NCBI RefSeq assembly: GCF_022832385.1
Contig: NZ_JALHLE010000001.1
Location: 124,001 to 188,000 of the forward strand
DNA length: 64,000 nucleotides
Source of the DNA: Novosphingobium album (ex Hu et al. 2023)
Lineage (GTDB): Bacteria > Pseudomonadota > Alphaproteobacteria > Sphingomonadales > Sphingomonadaceae
Reading direction: 5' to 3'
The notes under the pieces were generated by a model. That model was given only the letters and a program-made list of their open reading frames with translations. It ran no database searches and was not told the origin of the DNA. Below are positions 31,978 to 40,533 of this stretch, piece by piece. Position 1 is the stretch's first letter. The number at the start of each line of letters is the position of its first letter. Position numbers and translations under genes: made by a program.

Positions 31978-33273
31978 TCAGCCCTCCTTCACCAGCGTGA
32001 CCTGCGCCACGTCGATACCGCCGCCCAGGAACCCGCCTTCGCAATACATCAGGTAGAAGCGCCAGAGTTGCACGAAGCGCTCGTCGAAGCCCGGTGGCAG
32101 GCGCCCTTCCTCCACCGCCATGTCGAAATTCTGCCGCCACTGGCGCAGCGTGCGCGCGTAATCGCCTCCGAAGCCGTGGCGGTCCTCCCATATCAGCCCG
32201 CGCTCTTCGGCGAGGCGGCGGAACTCGCTCTCCTTGATCAGCATTCCGCCGGGGAAGACAAAAGTCTGGATGAAGTCTGCACTGCGGGCGTACCCGTCGA
32301 AGATCTCGTCCCTCATGGCAATGAACTGGATGGCGGCCCTGCCCCAGGGCTTGAGGTTGCGGGCCACACAGTCGAGAAAATCCGGCCAGAACTGGCGCCC
32401 CACCGCCTCGACCATCTCGACCGAGGCTACCGCATCATAGGTGCCTGAAACGTCGCGGTAGTCCTGCTTGCGGAAATCGACGCTGCCCTGCGCGATCTGC
32501 CAGCGACCGCGCGCGAAATCGAGCTGTTCGTCCGACAGGCTGATGGCATCGACATGAACCTGCGCGTGCTCGGCCATGAAAGCCGCGAGCGTTCCCCAGC
32601 CGCAGCCGATTTCCAGAACGCGGTCACCGGGCTCCAGATCCAGCCGTTCGACAATTGCGCCCACCTTTGCCGATTGCGCCGCGTCGAGTTCGGTCACGAA
32701 CTGGCTCAGCGCATTCGGCCCATCCTGTCCGGCGGCGGAATAGAGCGCGCTGGAATAGATCATCGCCTCGCCCAGCCACTGCTCGTAGAAATCGTTGCCG
32801 AGATCGTAGTGGGCGTGAATGTTGCGCAGCGAGCCGGAGCGCGTGTTGCGGTGAAGCCAGTGGACGAAGCGCGTCAGCAACCGCCAGGGCCCGTGCGCAC
32901 GCCCTGTGTCGCCCAGCGGAACGGCGTTGTCCATGAACAGCGCGAACAGGGGCACCGGATCGGGGCTGCTCCACTCCCCGGCTTCCCAGGCCTGATACCA
33001 GCCCACCGACCCCGCCGTCGCCAGCCGCAGCAGGGCCCGCCAGCTGCGGATTTCGACCACCGCGCCAAAGCCCTCCGCACGGCCACCGAGCAGGCGGGTT
33101 GTCCCGTCCGGAAACGTCGCCTGAATGGATCCCCTCACCAGCCCCCGGTCGATCCGGTCGAGAATTCGATCGATCCCGCCAGACCACAGGCGCGCCAGCC
33201 ATTGCGGGCCGATACCGATGGCCTGCCCGCCGGTAACCAGATCCTCACCCCTGCCTGGCGCATGTGCGTTCAT
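31978..33273 (-). CDS. cfa: Cyclopropane-fatty-acyl-phospholipid synthase
   Basis: The 431-residue protein has an N-terminal domain of about 130 residues followed by the SAM-dependent methyltransferase core (about 160-430). AHYDLGNDFYEQWLGEAMIYSSA marks the family, VLEIGCGWGTLA is the SAM site, and FVFPGGMLI and GGDYARTLRQWRQNF complete it. It transfers a methylene from S-adenosylmethionine to unsaturated phospholipid acyl chains, protecting membranes in stationary phase and acid. The enzyme is cytoplasmic and membrane-associated. Upstream is photolyase, 64 bases away on the same strand, possibly co-transcribed. Confidence 0.93.
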   Translation of the reverse strand: MNAHAPGRGEDLVTGGQAIGIGPQWLARLWSGGIDRILDRIDRGLVRGSIQATFPDGTTRLLGGRAEGFGAVVEIRSWRALLRLATAGSVGWYQAWEAGEWSSPDPVPLFALFMDNAVPLGDTGRAHGPWRLLTRFVHWLHRNTRSGSLRNIHAHYDLGNDFYEQWLGEAMIYSSALYSAAGQDGPNALSQFVTELDAAQSAKVGAIVERLDLEPGDRVLEIGCGWGTLAAFMAEHAQVHVDAISLSDEQLDFARGRWQIAQGSVDFRKQDYRDVSGTYDAVASVEMVEAVGRQFWPDFLDCVARNLKPWGRAAIQFIAMRDEIFDGYARSADFIQTFVFPGGMLIKESEFRRLAEERGLIWEDRHGFGGDYARTLRQWRQNFDMAVEEGRLPPGFDERFVQLWRFYLMYCEGGFLGGGIDVAQVTLVKEG

Positions 33274-33337
33274 GGCCTAGGTATGGCGCCTAATGGCGGC
33301 ACGGGCAATGCCGGGACCGGTTAAAATCCGGCCCAGG

Positions 33338-34711
33338 TCAGCGCCTTGCCTGCTCCCAGGCGGCAAGCGCCCGCTCGCGCGCTGCGCGGTGGTCGATCAG
33401 GCGGGGTGGATAGCTGCGCGGCCGCGTCATCGGCGCCGGATCGTGGATTTCGGCATCGGGCAGGTCCGCCAGTTCGGGCACCCAATCGCGGATGTAGGCC
33501 GCCGCATCGAACTTTTCCGACTGCGAGAGCGGCGCCATGATCCTCACGAACATGTTTGAATCGACACCCGAGCCCGCCGTCCACTGCCAGTTCACGGCAT
33601 TGGAGGCATAGTCGGCATCGACCAGCGTATCCCAGAACCACTGCTCGCCCCGCCTCCAGTCGATCAGGAGATGCTTCACGAGAAAACTGGCGGCAATCAT
33701 CCGCACCCGGTTGTGCATCCAGCCAGTGTGCCAGAGCTGGCGCATTCCGGCATCGACAATGGGATACCCGGTGCGGCCCTGCTGCCACGCTCGTAAGTCG
33801 GCCTCCGCTTCCGGCCCGGAGCGCCACGGCAACGAGTCGAACGGATCGCGCGCGGAACGGCTGCCGTAGTCAGGGAATTGCAGGATCACGTTCTGCGCGT
33901 AGTCGCGCCAGCCCACCTCGCCGAGAAACGTGCCGACCGACCCGCCCGCATCGCTCACCGCATGCCAGATCCGGGCGGGCGAAATCTCTCCGAAATGCAG
34001 GTGCGGCGAGAGAAACGAGGTTGCGTCCAGCGATGGCAGATCGCGATCTTCCTTGTAGCGATGTGCCTTTGCGACTAAGGCGTCCAGCCGCGTCTGCGCC
34101 GCTGTCTCGCCCGGCACCCAGAAATCGCGCAGGCCGCCGGCCCAGTCAGGCCTGGTCGGCAAGAGGTTCCAGCTGGCGAGATCGTCCGACTGCGGCCATG
34201 TTTCCGGCGCCGTGATCGCATCCGGGCACGGCAGCGACTCGGGCGGAGGCATCCGCTCATTGAGTGCGCGCCAGAACGGCGTGTAGATCTTGTAAGGCGC
34301 GCCGGAACCGGTGGTTACGCTGCCCGGCGGGGCAAGGTAATTGCCATGATGCAGGCACAAGCCGATGCGCTTGCCGACCGCCTTTTCGGCATTGCGCCAC
34401 CAGGGTTCGTAGTGATGCAGTGCATGGATTTCGCTGGCGCCGATCTCTTCCACAAGTGCGGGCAAGATTTCCTCGCACCTGCCCCGCCGCAGGATCAGCC
34501 GCGAGCCTTTCCCGCGCAGCGCCGCGTCGAGGCTGGTCAGCGAATGGTGCAGCCACCAGCGCGAAGCACCGCCCATGGCGCGGTGCCTCGCCGTCTCGTC
34601 GTCGAGCACATAGACGGGGATCACAGGCCCCTTGCCTGCGGCTTCGGCTATGGCAGGCTGATCGGACAGGCGCAGATCGCGCCGCAGCCAGACGATGACA
34701 GGAGAATGCAT
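33338..34711 (-). CDS. phrB: Deoxyribodipyrimidine photolyase (cryptochrome/photolyase family)
   Basis: The 457-residue protein begins VIVWLRRDLRLSDQPAI, the photolyase antenna domain. The FAD domain includes FGEISPARIWHA, TGYPIVDAGMRQLWHTGWMHNRVRMI, and SNAVNWQWTAGSGVDSNMFVRIMAP, with the Trp chain region intact. It repairs cyclobutane pyrimidine dimers using blue light. The full FAD-binding core argues for photolyase rather than a sensor. The gene is divergent from a PAP2 phosphatase with 40 bases between them. cfa follows on the same strand. Confidence 0.94.
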   Translation of the reverse strand: MHSPVIVWLRRDLRLSDQPAIAEAAGKGPVIPVYVLDDETARHRAMGGASRWWLHHSLTSLDAALRGKGSRLILRRGRCEEILPALVEEIGASEIHALHHYEPWWRNAEKAVGKRIGLCLHHGNYLAPPGSVTTGSGAPYKIYTPFWRALNERMPPPESLPCPDAITAPETWPQSDDLASWNLLPTRPDWAGGLRDFWVPGETAAQTRLDALVAKAHRYKEDRDLPSLDATSFLSPHLHFGEISPARIWHAVSDAGGSVGTFLGEVGWRDYAQNVILQFPDYGSRSARDPFDSLPWRSGPEAEADLRAWQQGRTGYPIVDAGMRQLWHTGWMHNRVRMIAASFLVKHLLIDWRRGEQWFWDTLVDADYASNAVNWQWTAGSGVDSNMFVRIMAPLSQSEKFDAAAYIRDWVPELADLPDAEIHDPAPMTRPRSYPPRLIDHRAARERALAAWEQARR

Positions 34712-34751
34712 GGATTCGAAACGCCTTGTACGGACGCGTGTTTCCTAGCCG

Positions 34752-35432
34752 ATGCCTGCACCCGCCGAAACCGTCACGCGTTCCTCGCGAAGCCGCCGCC
34801 TTGCGCTGGCAGCGGCCGTTCTCTGCTGGCTCGGCTTTGCCCTAATCGCATGGGCCGTCACCACCGGACACACCACCGCATTCGACAAGGCCGGATTGCT
34901 GTTTTGGCATGACGGCGGCCAGAACGCTTCGGCCGCCCCGCGCGGGCTCGAAAGGATGCGTGACATAACCGCGCTGGGCGGCACCCTGCTGCGCAATGTC
35001 TTCGCATTGGGGGCCGTGGCGGCCTTGCTGTTCCTGCGCCGGAAGCGGGAGGCGGCGCTGTTCGCACTCACCGTGATCAGCGGCTGGATCGCCGATGGCT
35101 GGCTGAAAGCGTTCTTCGCGCGGCCCCGGCCGGACCTTGTGCAGCACCTCACACAAGCAGGCGGGTACAGCTTTCCCAGCGGCCACAGCTTCAACGCCGC
35201 GCTGATCTATCTGGCCATGGCCCTGACCTTCGCGGCCCTCAGCCAGCGCCGTTCCGTACGCTTCATGCTGATTGCCAGCGCCGTCGTGATGAGCATGGCG
35301 ATTGCCTGGAGCCGCGTCTGGCTCGGCGTGCACTGGCCCAGCGATGTGATGGCCGGATGGCTCGGCGGCGCGGGATGGGCCCTGATGGCCCACGCCCTGT
35401 TCCACCGGCCGCCGCGCCTGCCGGACCAGTAG
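34752..35432 (+). CDS. PAP2-family membrane phosphatase
   Basis: The 226-residue integral membrane protein has about six helices and the three phosphatase motifs: KAFFARPRPD, YSFPSGHSFNAAL and SRVWLGVHWPSDVMAGW. These correspond to KxxxxxxRP, PSGH and SRxxxxxHxxxD. It removes phosphate from lipid phosphates such as undecaprenyl pyrophosphate or phosphatidic acid, at the periplasmic face. The substrate is unknown. A hairpin covering the stop codon ends the transcript against the convergent korB. Confidence 0.9.
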   Translation: MPAPAETVTRSSRSRRLALAAAVLCWLGFALIAWAVTTGHTTAFDKAGLLFWHDGGQNASAAPRGLERMRDITALGGTLLRNVFALGAVAALLFLRRKREAALFALTVISGWIADGWLKAFFARPRPDLVQHLTQAGGYSFPSGHSFNAALIYLAMALTFAALSQRRSVRFMLIASAVVMSMAIAWSRVWLGVHWPSDVMAGWLGGAGWALMAHALFHRPPRLPDQ

Positions 35433-35444
35433 CGGTCCGGCAGC
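35419..35444. terminator. Hairpin spanning the PAP2 stop codon
   Basis: CTGCCGGACC (35419-35428) is perfectly complementary to GGTCCGGCAG (35435-35444); the 6-nt loop contains the TAG stop codon of the PAP2 gene. There is no T-run. It separates two convergent genes. Confidence 0.6.
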
Positions 35445-35451
35445 ACGCGGA

Positions 35452-36492
35452 TCAGTCCATCAGCCCGTGCGAGGCCTCGGGCTCGACCGTCCAGGTCTGG
35501 CCCTTGGACAGCAGCTTGGCGAGATTGGCCGTCTTGCCCTCGATCAGCTTGGCGCGTTCGGCCACGACTTCGCTCTCGAAGGTCGGGCGCGGATCGTCGT
35601 AGATCACGCCGAGCGCCATCGGGAAGGCGCCGAAGGGCATTTCGACCAGCATGTGCGCAAGGCCACGGTTCTTGACGTTGTGAACCGCGACGCCAGCCGC
35701 CTGCCAGTCGCCATCGACGACATCGACGACCTTGAGCGAAAGCGTATCGCAATCGAGCGCGAGGCCCTTGGTGCCCTTGGCGAACAGCAGCGGTTCGCCG
35801 TCGCGGCACCACACCTGCGTCTCGTCGGCGACCTTCTTCTGGGTGAAGTCGTCGAAGCGGTCCTTGTTGTAGACGATGCAGTTCTGGAAGATCTCCACGA
35901 ACGCGGCACCCTTGTGATTGTAGGCCGCTACCAGCACCTCGGGCAGGTCCTTGGAGATGTCGTAGCCGCGCGCCACAAAGCGCGCGCCCGCACCCAGCGC
36001 AAAGGCGCAGGGCAGCGCCGGGCGGTCGACCGAACCGATCGGGCTGGTCGGCGAATTGGTGCCCACGCGGCTGGTCGGCGAGTACTGGCCCTTGGTGAGG
36101 CCGTAGATCTCGTTGTTGAACAGCATGATCTGGCAATCGAGGTTACGGCGCAGCACGTGCATCGTGTGGTTGCCACCGATCGACATGCCGTCGCCGTCAC
36201 CCGTCACCAGCCAGACGTCGAGGTCCGGGTTGGCCAGCTTGACGCCGGTCGCGAACGCGGGGGCGCGGCCGTGGATGGTGTGGAAGCCGTAGCTTTCGAC
36301 ATAGTAGGGGAAACGGCTGGAGCAGCCGATGCCCGAGACGAACACGGTGTTCTTCGGATCGGCACCGACCATCGGCAGCGTGCGCTGCACGGCCTTGAGG
36401 ATCGCGTAGTCACCGCAGCCCGGGCACCAGCGGACTTCCTGGTCCGATTCCCAGTCCTTGAGCGTCGTCGTGATGGGGGTCATGTCGTTCAT
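35452..36492 (-). CDS. korB: 2-oxoacid:ferredoxin oxidoreductase, beta subunit
   Basis: The 346-residue subunit has WCPGCGDYAI near the N terminus, SGIGCSSRFPYYV, and the thiamine diphosphate motif VTGDGDGMSIGGNH with FNNEIYGLTKGQYSPTS. It works with the alpha subunit to oxidise 2-oxoglutarate (or a related 2-oxoacid) to the CoA ester, passing electrons to ferredoxin. C24, C27 and C59 lie in the usual cluster positions. GAGGGG precedes ATG 36492. It is 13 bases downstream of korA in one operon. Confidence 0.93.
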   Translation of the reverse strand: MNDMTPITTTLKDWESDQEVRWCPGCGDYAILKAVQRTLPMVGADPKNTVFVSGIGCSSRFPYYVESYGFHTIHGRAPAFATGVKLANPDLDVWLVTGDGDGMSIGGNHTMHVLRRNLDCQIMLFNNEIYGLTKGQYSPTSRVGTNSPTSPIGSVDRPALPCAFALGAGARFVARGYDISKDLPEVLVAAYNHKGAAFVEIFQNCIVYNKDRFDDFTQKKVADETQVWCRDGEPLLFAKGTKGLALDCDTLSLKVVDVVDGDWQAAGVAVHNVKNRGLAHMLVEMPFGAFPMALGVIYDDPRPTFESEVVAERAKLIEGKTANLAKLLSKGQTWTVEPEASHGLMD

Positions 36493-36505
36493 CGGTATCG
36501 TCCCC

Positions 36506-38386
36506 TCAGGCCAGAGCTTCTTCGATCGCCGCTTCAAGCTCGGCGATGGTGAAAGGCTGGCCGCTGGTCTTGGTAAGCGGCTTGGCGTCGATCAGGAACT
36601 GGTCGCGCAGCACGGTCTTGAACTGGCCGGTGTTCATCTCGGGCACGAGCACCTTGTCGAACTGCTTCAGCAGGTCGCCGAGGTTCTCCGGCAACGGCCA
36701 GACGTGGCGGACGTGGACGTGGCTGACCGAAAGGCCCTTCTTGCGGGCGCGGCGCACGGCCTGATGGATCGGGCCGTACGTCGAGCCCCAGCCCACCACG
36801 GCCAGCTTGCCGGTTTCCTCGCCCAGACACACCTCCTGCGCGGGGAGCGCCTTGGCCACGCCGTCGATCTTCGCCTTGCGGGCGTCGGTCTGGGCCTGGT
36901 GGACGGCCGGCGAATAGTCGAGATCGCCGGTATCGATGCCCTTCTCGATGCCGCCGATGCGGTGCATCAGGCCCGGCGTGCCGGGCTTGATCCACGGGCG
37001 CACGCCGCGTTCGTCGCGCTTGTAGGGCAGCACCTTGCCGTCCGGATTGTTGGTCTCTTCCAAGAATGTGACCGGGAACGGCTTGTAGCTGGCCGGATCA
37101 GGCACCTTCCAGGGTTCAGAGGCGTTGCCGATATAGCCGTCGGTCAGCAGCACGACCGGGGTCATGAACTGCACCGCGATGCGGCAGGCCTCGATCGCAC
37201 ATTCGAACGCGTCGGCGGGCGAGCAGGCGGCGATCACCGGCATCGGCGCGTCGCCATTGCGGCCATAGACCGCCTGATAGAGGTCCGACTGCTCGGTCTT
37301 GGTCGGCAGGCCCGTCGACGGACCGCCGCGCTGCGAATTGACGATGACGAGCGGCAGCTCGGTCATCACCGCAAGTCCCATCGCCTCGCCCTTGAGCGCA
37401 ATGCCCGGGCCCGAGGACGAGGTGACGCCCAGCTGGCCGGCGTAGCTCGCGCCGATGGCCGCGCAGATCGCCGCGATCTCGTCTTCCGCCTGGAAGGTGG
37501 TGACGCCAAATTCCTTCATCTTCACGAGGTTGTGAAGGATCGCCGAAGCCGGGGTGATCGGATAACCGCCGAAGAACATCGGCAGTTCGGCCAGCTGCGC
37601 ACCGGCCACGAGGCCGAGCGACACCGCTTCGGCCCCGGTGATCGTGCGATAGAGGCCCGGTTCGCTGGGCACCGGATCGACGTGCAGCTTCTTGAGCGGC
37701 CCGGCCAGTTCCGCTGTCTCGCCATAGGCGTGCCCTGCGTTGAGCGCGGCGATGTTGGCATCGGCGAGGATCGGGTTCTTGGCGAACTTGCCCTTGAGCC
37801 AGTCGATCAGCGGCTGGCGGTCACGGTCGAACATCCACAGCGCAAGGCCGAGGGTCCACATGTTCTTGCAGCGCAGCGCTTCCTTGTTGCCAAGGCCGAA
37901 GGGCTTCACCGCTTCCAGCGTCAGTGCCGAAATGTCGAAAGCCAGCAGGTCCCACTTGGCAAGGCTGCCGTCTTCGAGCGGGTTGACCTCGTACTTCGCC
38001 TTTTCGAGGTTGCGCTTGTTGAACTCGCCGGTGTCCGCGATCACGAGGCCGCCGGGCTTGAGCGCCGGGACATTGGTCTTGAGCGCAGCCGGGTTCATCG
38101 CCACCAGCACGTCGGGCGCGTCACCTGCCGTGGTGATCTCGCTCGAACCGAAATTGATCTGGAACGCGGAGACACCGAACAGCGTGCCCTGCGGCGCACG
38201 GATCTCTGCTGGAAAGTCCGGGAAGGTGGCCAGATCGTTGCCGGCCAGCGCGGTCGACAGGGTAAACTGGCCGCCGGTGAGCTGCATGCCGTCACCGGAG
38301 TCGCCCGCGAAACGCACGACGACGGCTTCGGGCGAGGCGTCCTGCACGGATGCCTCGTGTTCGTGCTCGGCTGTGATAGTGGCCAT
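36506..38386 (-). CDS. korA: 2-oxoacid:ferredoxin oxidoreductase, fused gamma-alpha subunit
   Basis: The 626-residue protein fuses the gamma domain (about 25-200, VRFAGDSGDGMQLTGG) to the alpha domain (about 225-560, FFGGYPITPASAI, TSSSGPGIALKGEAMG and NSQRGGPSTGLPTKTEQSDL). This fused form is the one used by aerobic bacteria. The likely substrate is 2-oxoglutarate, linking to icd in the same window, but 2-oxoacid choice cannot be read with certainty. AGAGGA precedes ATG 38386. korB follows 13 bases downstream. No ferredoxin gene is adjacent. Confidence 0.93.
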   Translation of the reverse strand: MATITAEHEHEASVQDASPEAVVVRFAGDSGDGMQLTGGQFTLSTALAGNDLATFPDFPAEIRAPQGTLFGVSAFQINFGSSEITTAGDAPDVLVAMNPAALKTNVPALKPGGLVIADTGEFNKRNLEKAKYEVNPLEDGSLAKWDLLAFDISALTLEAVKPFGLGNKEALRCKNMWTLGLALWMFDRDRQPLIDWLKGKFAKNPILADANIAALNAGHAYGETAELAGPLKKLHVDPVPSEPGLYRTITGAEAVSLGLVAGAQLAELPMFFGGYPITPASAILHNLVKMKEFGVTTFQAEDEIAAICAAIGASYAGQLGVTSSSGPGIALKGEAMGLAVMTELPLVIVNSQRGGPSTGLPTKTEQSDLYQAVYGRNGDAPMPVIAACSPADAFECAIEACRIAVQFMTPVVLLTDGYIGNASEPWKVPDPASYKPFPVTFLEETNNPDGKVLPYKRDERGVRPWIKPGTPGLMHRIGGIEKGIDTGDLDYSPAVHQAQTDARKAKIDGVAKALPAQEVCLGEETGKLAVVGWGSTYGPIHQAVRRARKKGLSVSHVHVRHVWPLPENLGDLLKQFDKVLVPEMNTGQFKTVLRDQFLIDAKPLTKTSGQPFTIAELEAAIEEALA

Positions 38387-38632
38387 TCTTTTCCTCTTCG
38401 GCAAAATGCCGGAACTGCTGTGTTATCCCGCCCCTGAGCCTCCCCGCTCCGGGACGCAACTTAGAAAATCTCTCAGGCGAACAATCCTGACATTCCGCCT
38501 TGAGAACCATAAAACAAGCTAGTCAAGAGCGCCGCCTTGGGCCATTCTCCCATACATGCGTTGTGCCCCAGCGATCCTAACTCTCCTTTCCTGCCAGCGC
38601 ATCTCCCATAAATCACGGAATTACCTTTCCCG

Positions 38633-39115
38633 ATGAATGACTTTTCGACTCTGCCCTACCGTCCCTGCGTCGGCGTCATGCTGGTGAATCACGACGGGAA
38701 AGTTTTCGTCGGCAAGCGAATCGACACGCGCGAGGGCGACTGGTGGCAGATGCCGCAAGGCGGCGTGGACAAGGGCGAGGACCTCAAGGCCGCCGCACAC
38801 CGCGAACTTTGGGAAGAAACCGGCGTGCGCGAAGAGCACGTCAAGATTCTTGCACAGACAAAGGAAGAGCTGCTCTACGACCTGCCCGACGAACTTATGG
38901 GCAAGTTGTGGAAGGGCAAGTACCGCGGCCAGCGCCAGCACTGGTTCCTCGGCCGCTTCGAGGGTAGCGATGCCGACGTCGACCTCAACGCCCACCAGCC
39001 GCCCGAATTCCTCGACTGGAAATGGGTCGAGGCGGAACTGCTGCCCGACCTGATCGTGCCGTTCAAGAAGCGCGTCTACCGCGCGGTGCTGGAAGAGTTC
39101 CGGGCGCTGATCTGA
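38633..39115 (+). CDS. rppH: RNA pyrophosphohydrolase (Nudix)
   Basis: The 160-residue Nudix hydrolase begins LPYRPCVGVMLVNHDGKVFVGKR. The Nudix box spans residues 43-65, from GGVDKGEDL to RELWEETGV, with the conserved G, E, R, E and E residues in place. It converts 5'-triphosphate mRNA ends to monophosphate, opening decay by RNase E. DWWQMPQGGVD and a W-rich end (FLDWKWVEAELL) are typical of RppH/IalA. Only a weak Shine-Dalgarno (GGA about 15 bases upstream) is present. It is divergent from korA with 246 bases between. Confidence 0.93.
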   Translation: MNDFSTLPYRPCVGVMLVNHDGKVFVGKRIDTREGDWWQMPQGGVDKGEDLKAAAHRELWEETGVREEHVKILAQTKEELLYDLPDELMGKLWKGKYRGQRQHWFLGRFEGSDADVDLNAHQPPEFLDWKWVEAELLPDLIVPFKKRVYRAVLEEFRALI

Positions 39116-39156
39116 GCGCGGATCGGTTAGGCACCCAACAATCTGCTACCTGCCGA

Positions 39157-39759
39157 TCACCACATGCGAGTTCTGGCATATTCGCGATACCCTTCGTCAT
39201 AGGCTTCGGCGTCAAACCCGGATTGCAACTCCTTGATGAACTGGCCTGCCGTTGGCACGCTGGAACTGTGATCTTCGCCTGACCAAAGGCCCGATCGCAT
39301 CAACGCTTTGGCGCACTGGAAGTAAACTTCCCTGACGGTGATGACGATCACGGTTCGGGGCGCCTTGCCGTCTCGCTCGAATGATCGAACCAGTTCATCG
39401 TCCGTCGTGACTATGGCATCCCCATTGACGCGCACGACATTGTTGCAGCCGGGAACCATGAACATCAAACTTGCCCGGCCGTCGGCGACGATGTTCCGAA
39501 GTGAATCGAGCCGGTTGTTGCCGCGCCAGTCGGGAATCAGAATCGTCTGGTCGTCGGCAATCTGTGCGACTGGCCCGATATCGCCTCGAGGGCTGGCGTC
39601 GGTGCCGTCCGGCCCGACTGTCGAAAGCACAACGAACCGGGACGCGCCGATCCACTCCCGATAACGCGGCGTCAGCCGAGGCGAGACCTTAGTCAGTGCG
39701 GCAGGCACCACGGAATCGTATAAGGCCTCAAGTTCGGAAACGGCCTTGATGGCCTGCAT
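39157..39759 (-). CDS. FMN-dependent PPOX-type flavoprotein
   Basis: The 200-residue protein belongs to the pyridoxamine 5'-phosphate oxidase-like fold. The pattern RFVVLSTVGPDGTDASPRGDIGP is the core, followed by DWRGNNRLDSLRNI (flavin-binding R/N), ASLMFMVPGCNNVVRVNGDA and REVYFQCAKALMRSGLW. The set matches the MSMEG_1061 subgroup, whose substrate is unknown. TGGAGA precedes ATG 39759; 24 upstream codons are open but lie before the ribosome-binding site. Convergent with rppH, with a weak inverted repeat (GATCGG/CCGATC, 39121-39158) spanning the junction. Confidence 0.87.
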   Translation of the reverse strand: MQAIKAVSELEALYDSVVPAALTKVSPRLTPRYREWIGASRFVVLSTVGPDGTDASPRGDIGPVAQIADDQTILIPDWRGNNRLDSLRNIVADGRASLMFMVPGCNNVVRVNGDAIVTTDDELVRSFERDGKAPRTVIVITVREVYFQCAKALMRSGLWSGEDHSSSVPTAGQFIKELQSGFDAEAYDEGYREYARTRMW

Positions 39760-39976
39760 CTTGTTCTCCACACCGGTTACTGCGGGTCTGCCGGGTATAG
39801 CGCGCTGACCACAAATGGCATTTCTTTCCACGTCGCGGCTTACAAATGCAGTTGTCAGAGATCGCTAAGACCGCGCCGCAGCGCAATCCTGCCATTGCCG
39901 CTGTGTCGGCATGTCCGAAACGTTTGCTGTCGGCAGCCAGGCCACGAAAGCCGGCATCAGATCCCGCCAAGCGGCT

Positions 39977-40483
39977 CTAGTTCTCGCTAATCACCGGCTT
40001 GGGCGTCACCGCCTCGGCCGTGACCACGCGCTGCGAAGGTCCCTTGGCGATCGCTGCGGCAAGCGTTTTCGCTTCCGAGCAGTCCTTGCCGCACAGCGTC
40101 TGCAAACGGGCAAGGTTGCGGTTGGCCTTTTCCGTCGCGCCCTTCTCTGCCAGCGCCACGCCTTCTCCGGCCAGCGCCTCGACATTGCGCGGGTCCGCCG
40201 TCAGCGCAACGCGGTAGTAGTGCAGCGCCTTGCCCTGCAGCCCTTCCTTGCGCGTGGCATCGGCCAGCGCGAGCAGCACGGTAACACTGCCCGGAGCCAC
40301 CGTAAGCGCGGACTCGTAAGCATCGACGGCCGCGCCGGTATTGCCGCTCGCCAGCGCCGCGCGTCCTTCGCCCAGCAGCTTCACCGCACGCGAATCGAGC
40401 GCCTCGGGCGCTTGCGAATAGGATACGCTGGAAGAGATGGCGGCAAGCAGGGAAAGGGCAACAGCAACGGGCGTGTAACGCAT
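39977..40483 (-). CDS. Secreted tetratricopeptide-repeat protein
   Basis: The 168-residue protein has a signal peptide (MRYTPVAVALSLLAAISSSVSYSQ begins it; cleavage near 23-25) and three TPR-like helical pairs (about 35-140), for example AALASGNTGAAVDAYESALTV and GKALHYYRVALTADPRNVEAL. A pair of cysteines (LCGKDCSEAK) may form a disulfide. It is a periplasmic scaffold protein of unknown partner. ATG 40483 has AGGA at ideal spacing; ATG 40519 upstream has none. rsmB lies 50 bases upstream on the same strand. Confidence 0.8.
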   Translation of the reverse strand: MRYTPVAVALSLLAAISSSVSYSQAPEALDSRAVKLLGEGRAALASGNTGAAVDAYESALTVAPGSVTVLLALADATRKEGLQGKALHYYRVALTADPRNVEALAGEGVALAEKGATEKANRNLARLQTLCGKDCSEAKTLAAAIAKGPSQRVVTAEAVTPKPVISEN

Positions 40484-40533
40484 CAGCAAGTCCTTGGCCG
40501 AGGGTTTCGTCCTCATCATGGTAACGGACGCTA

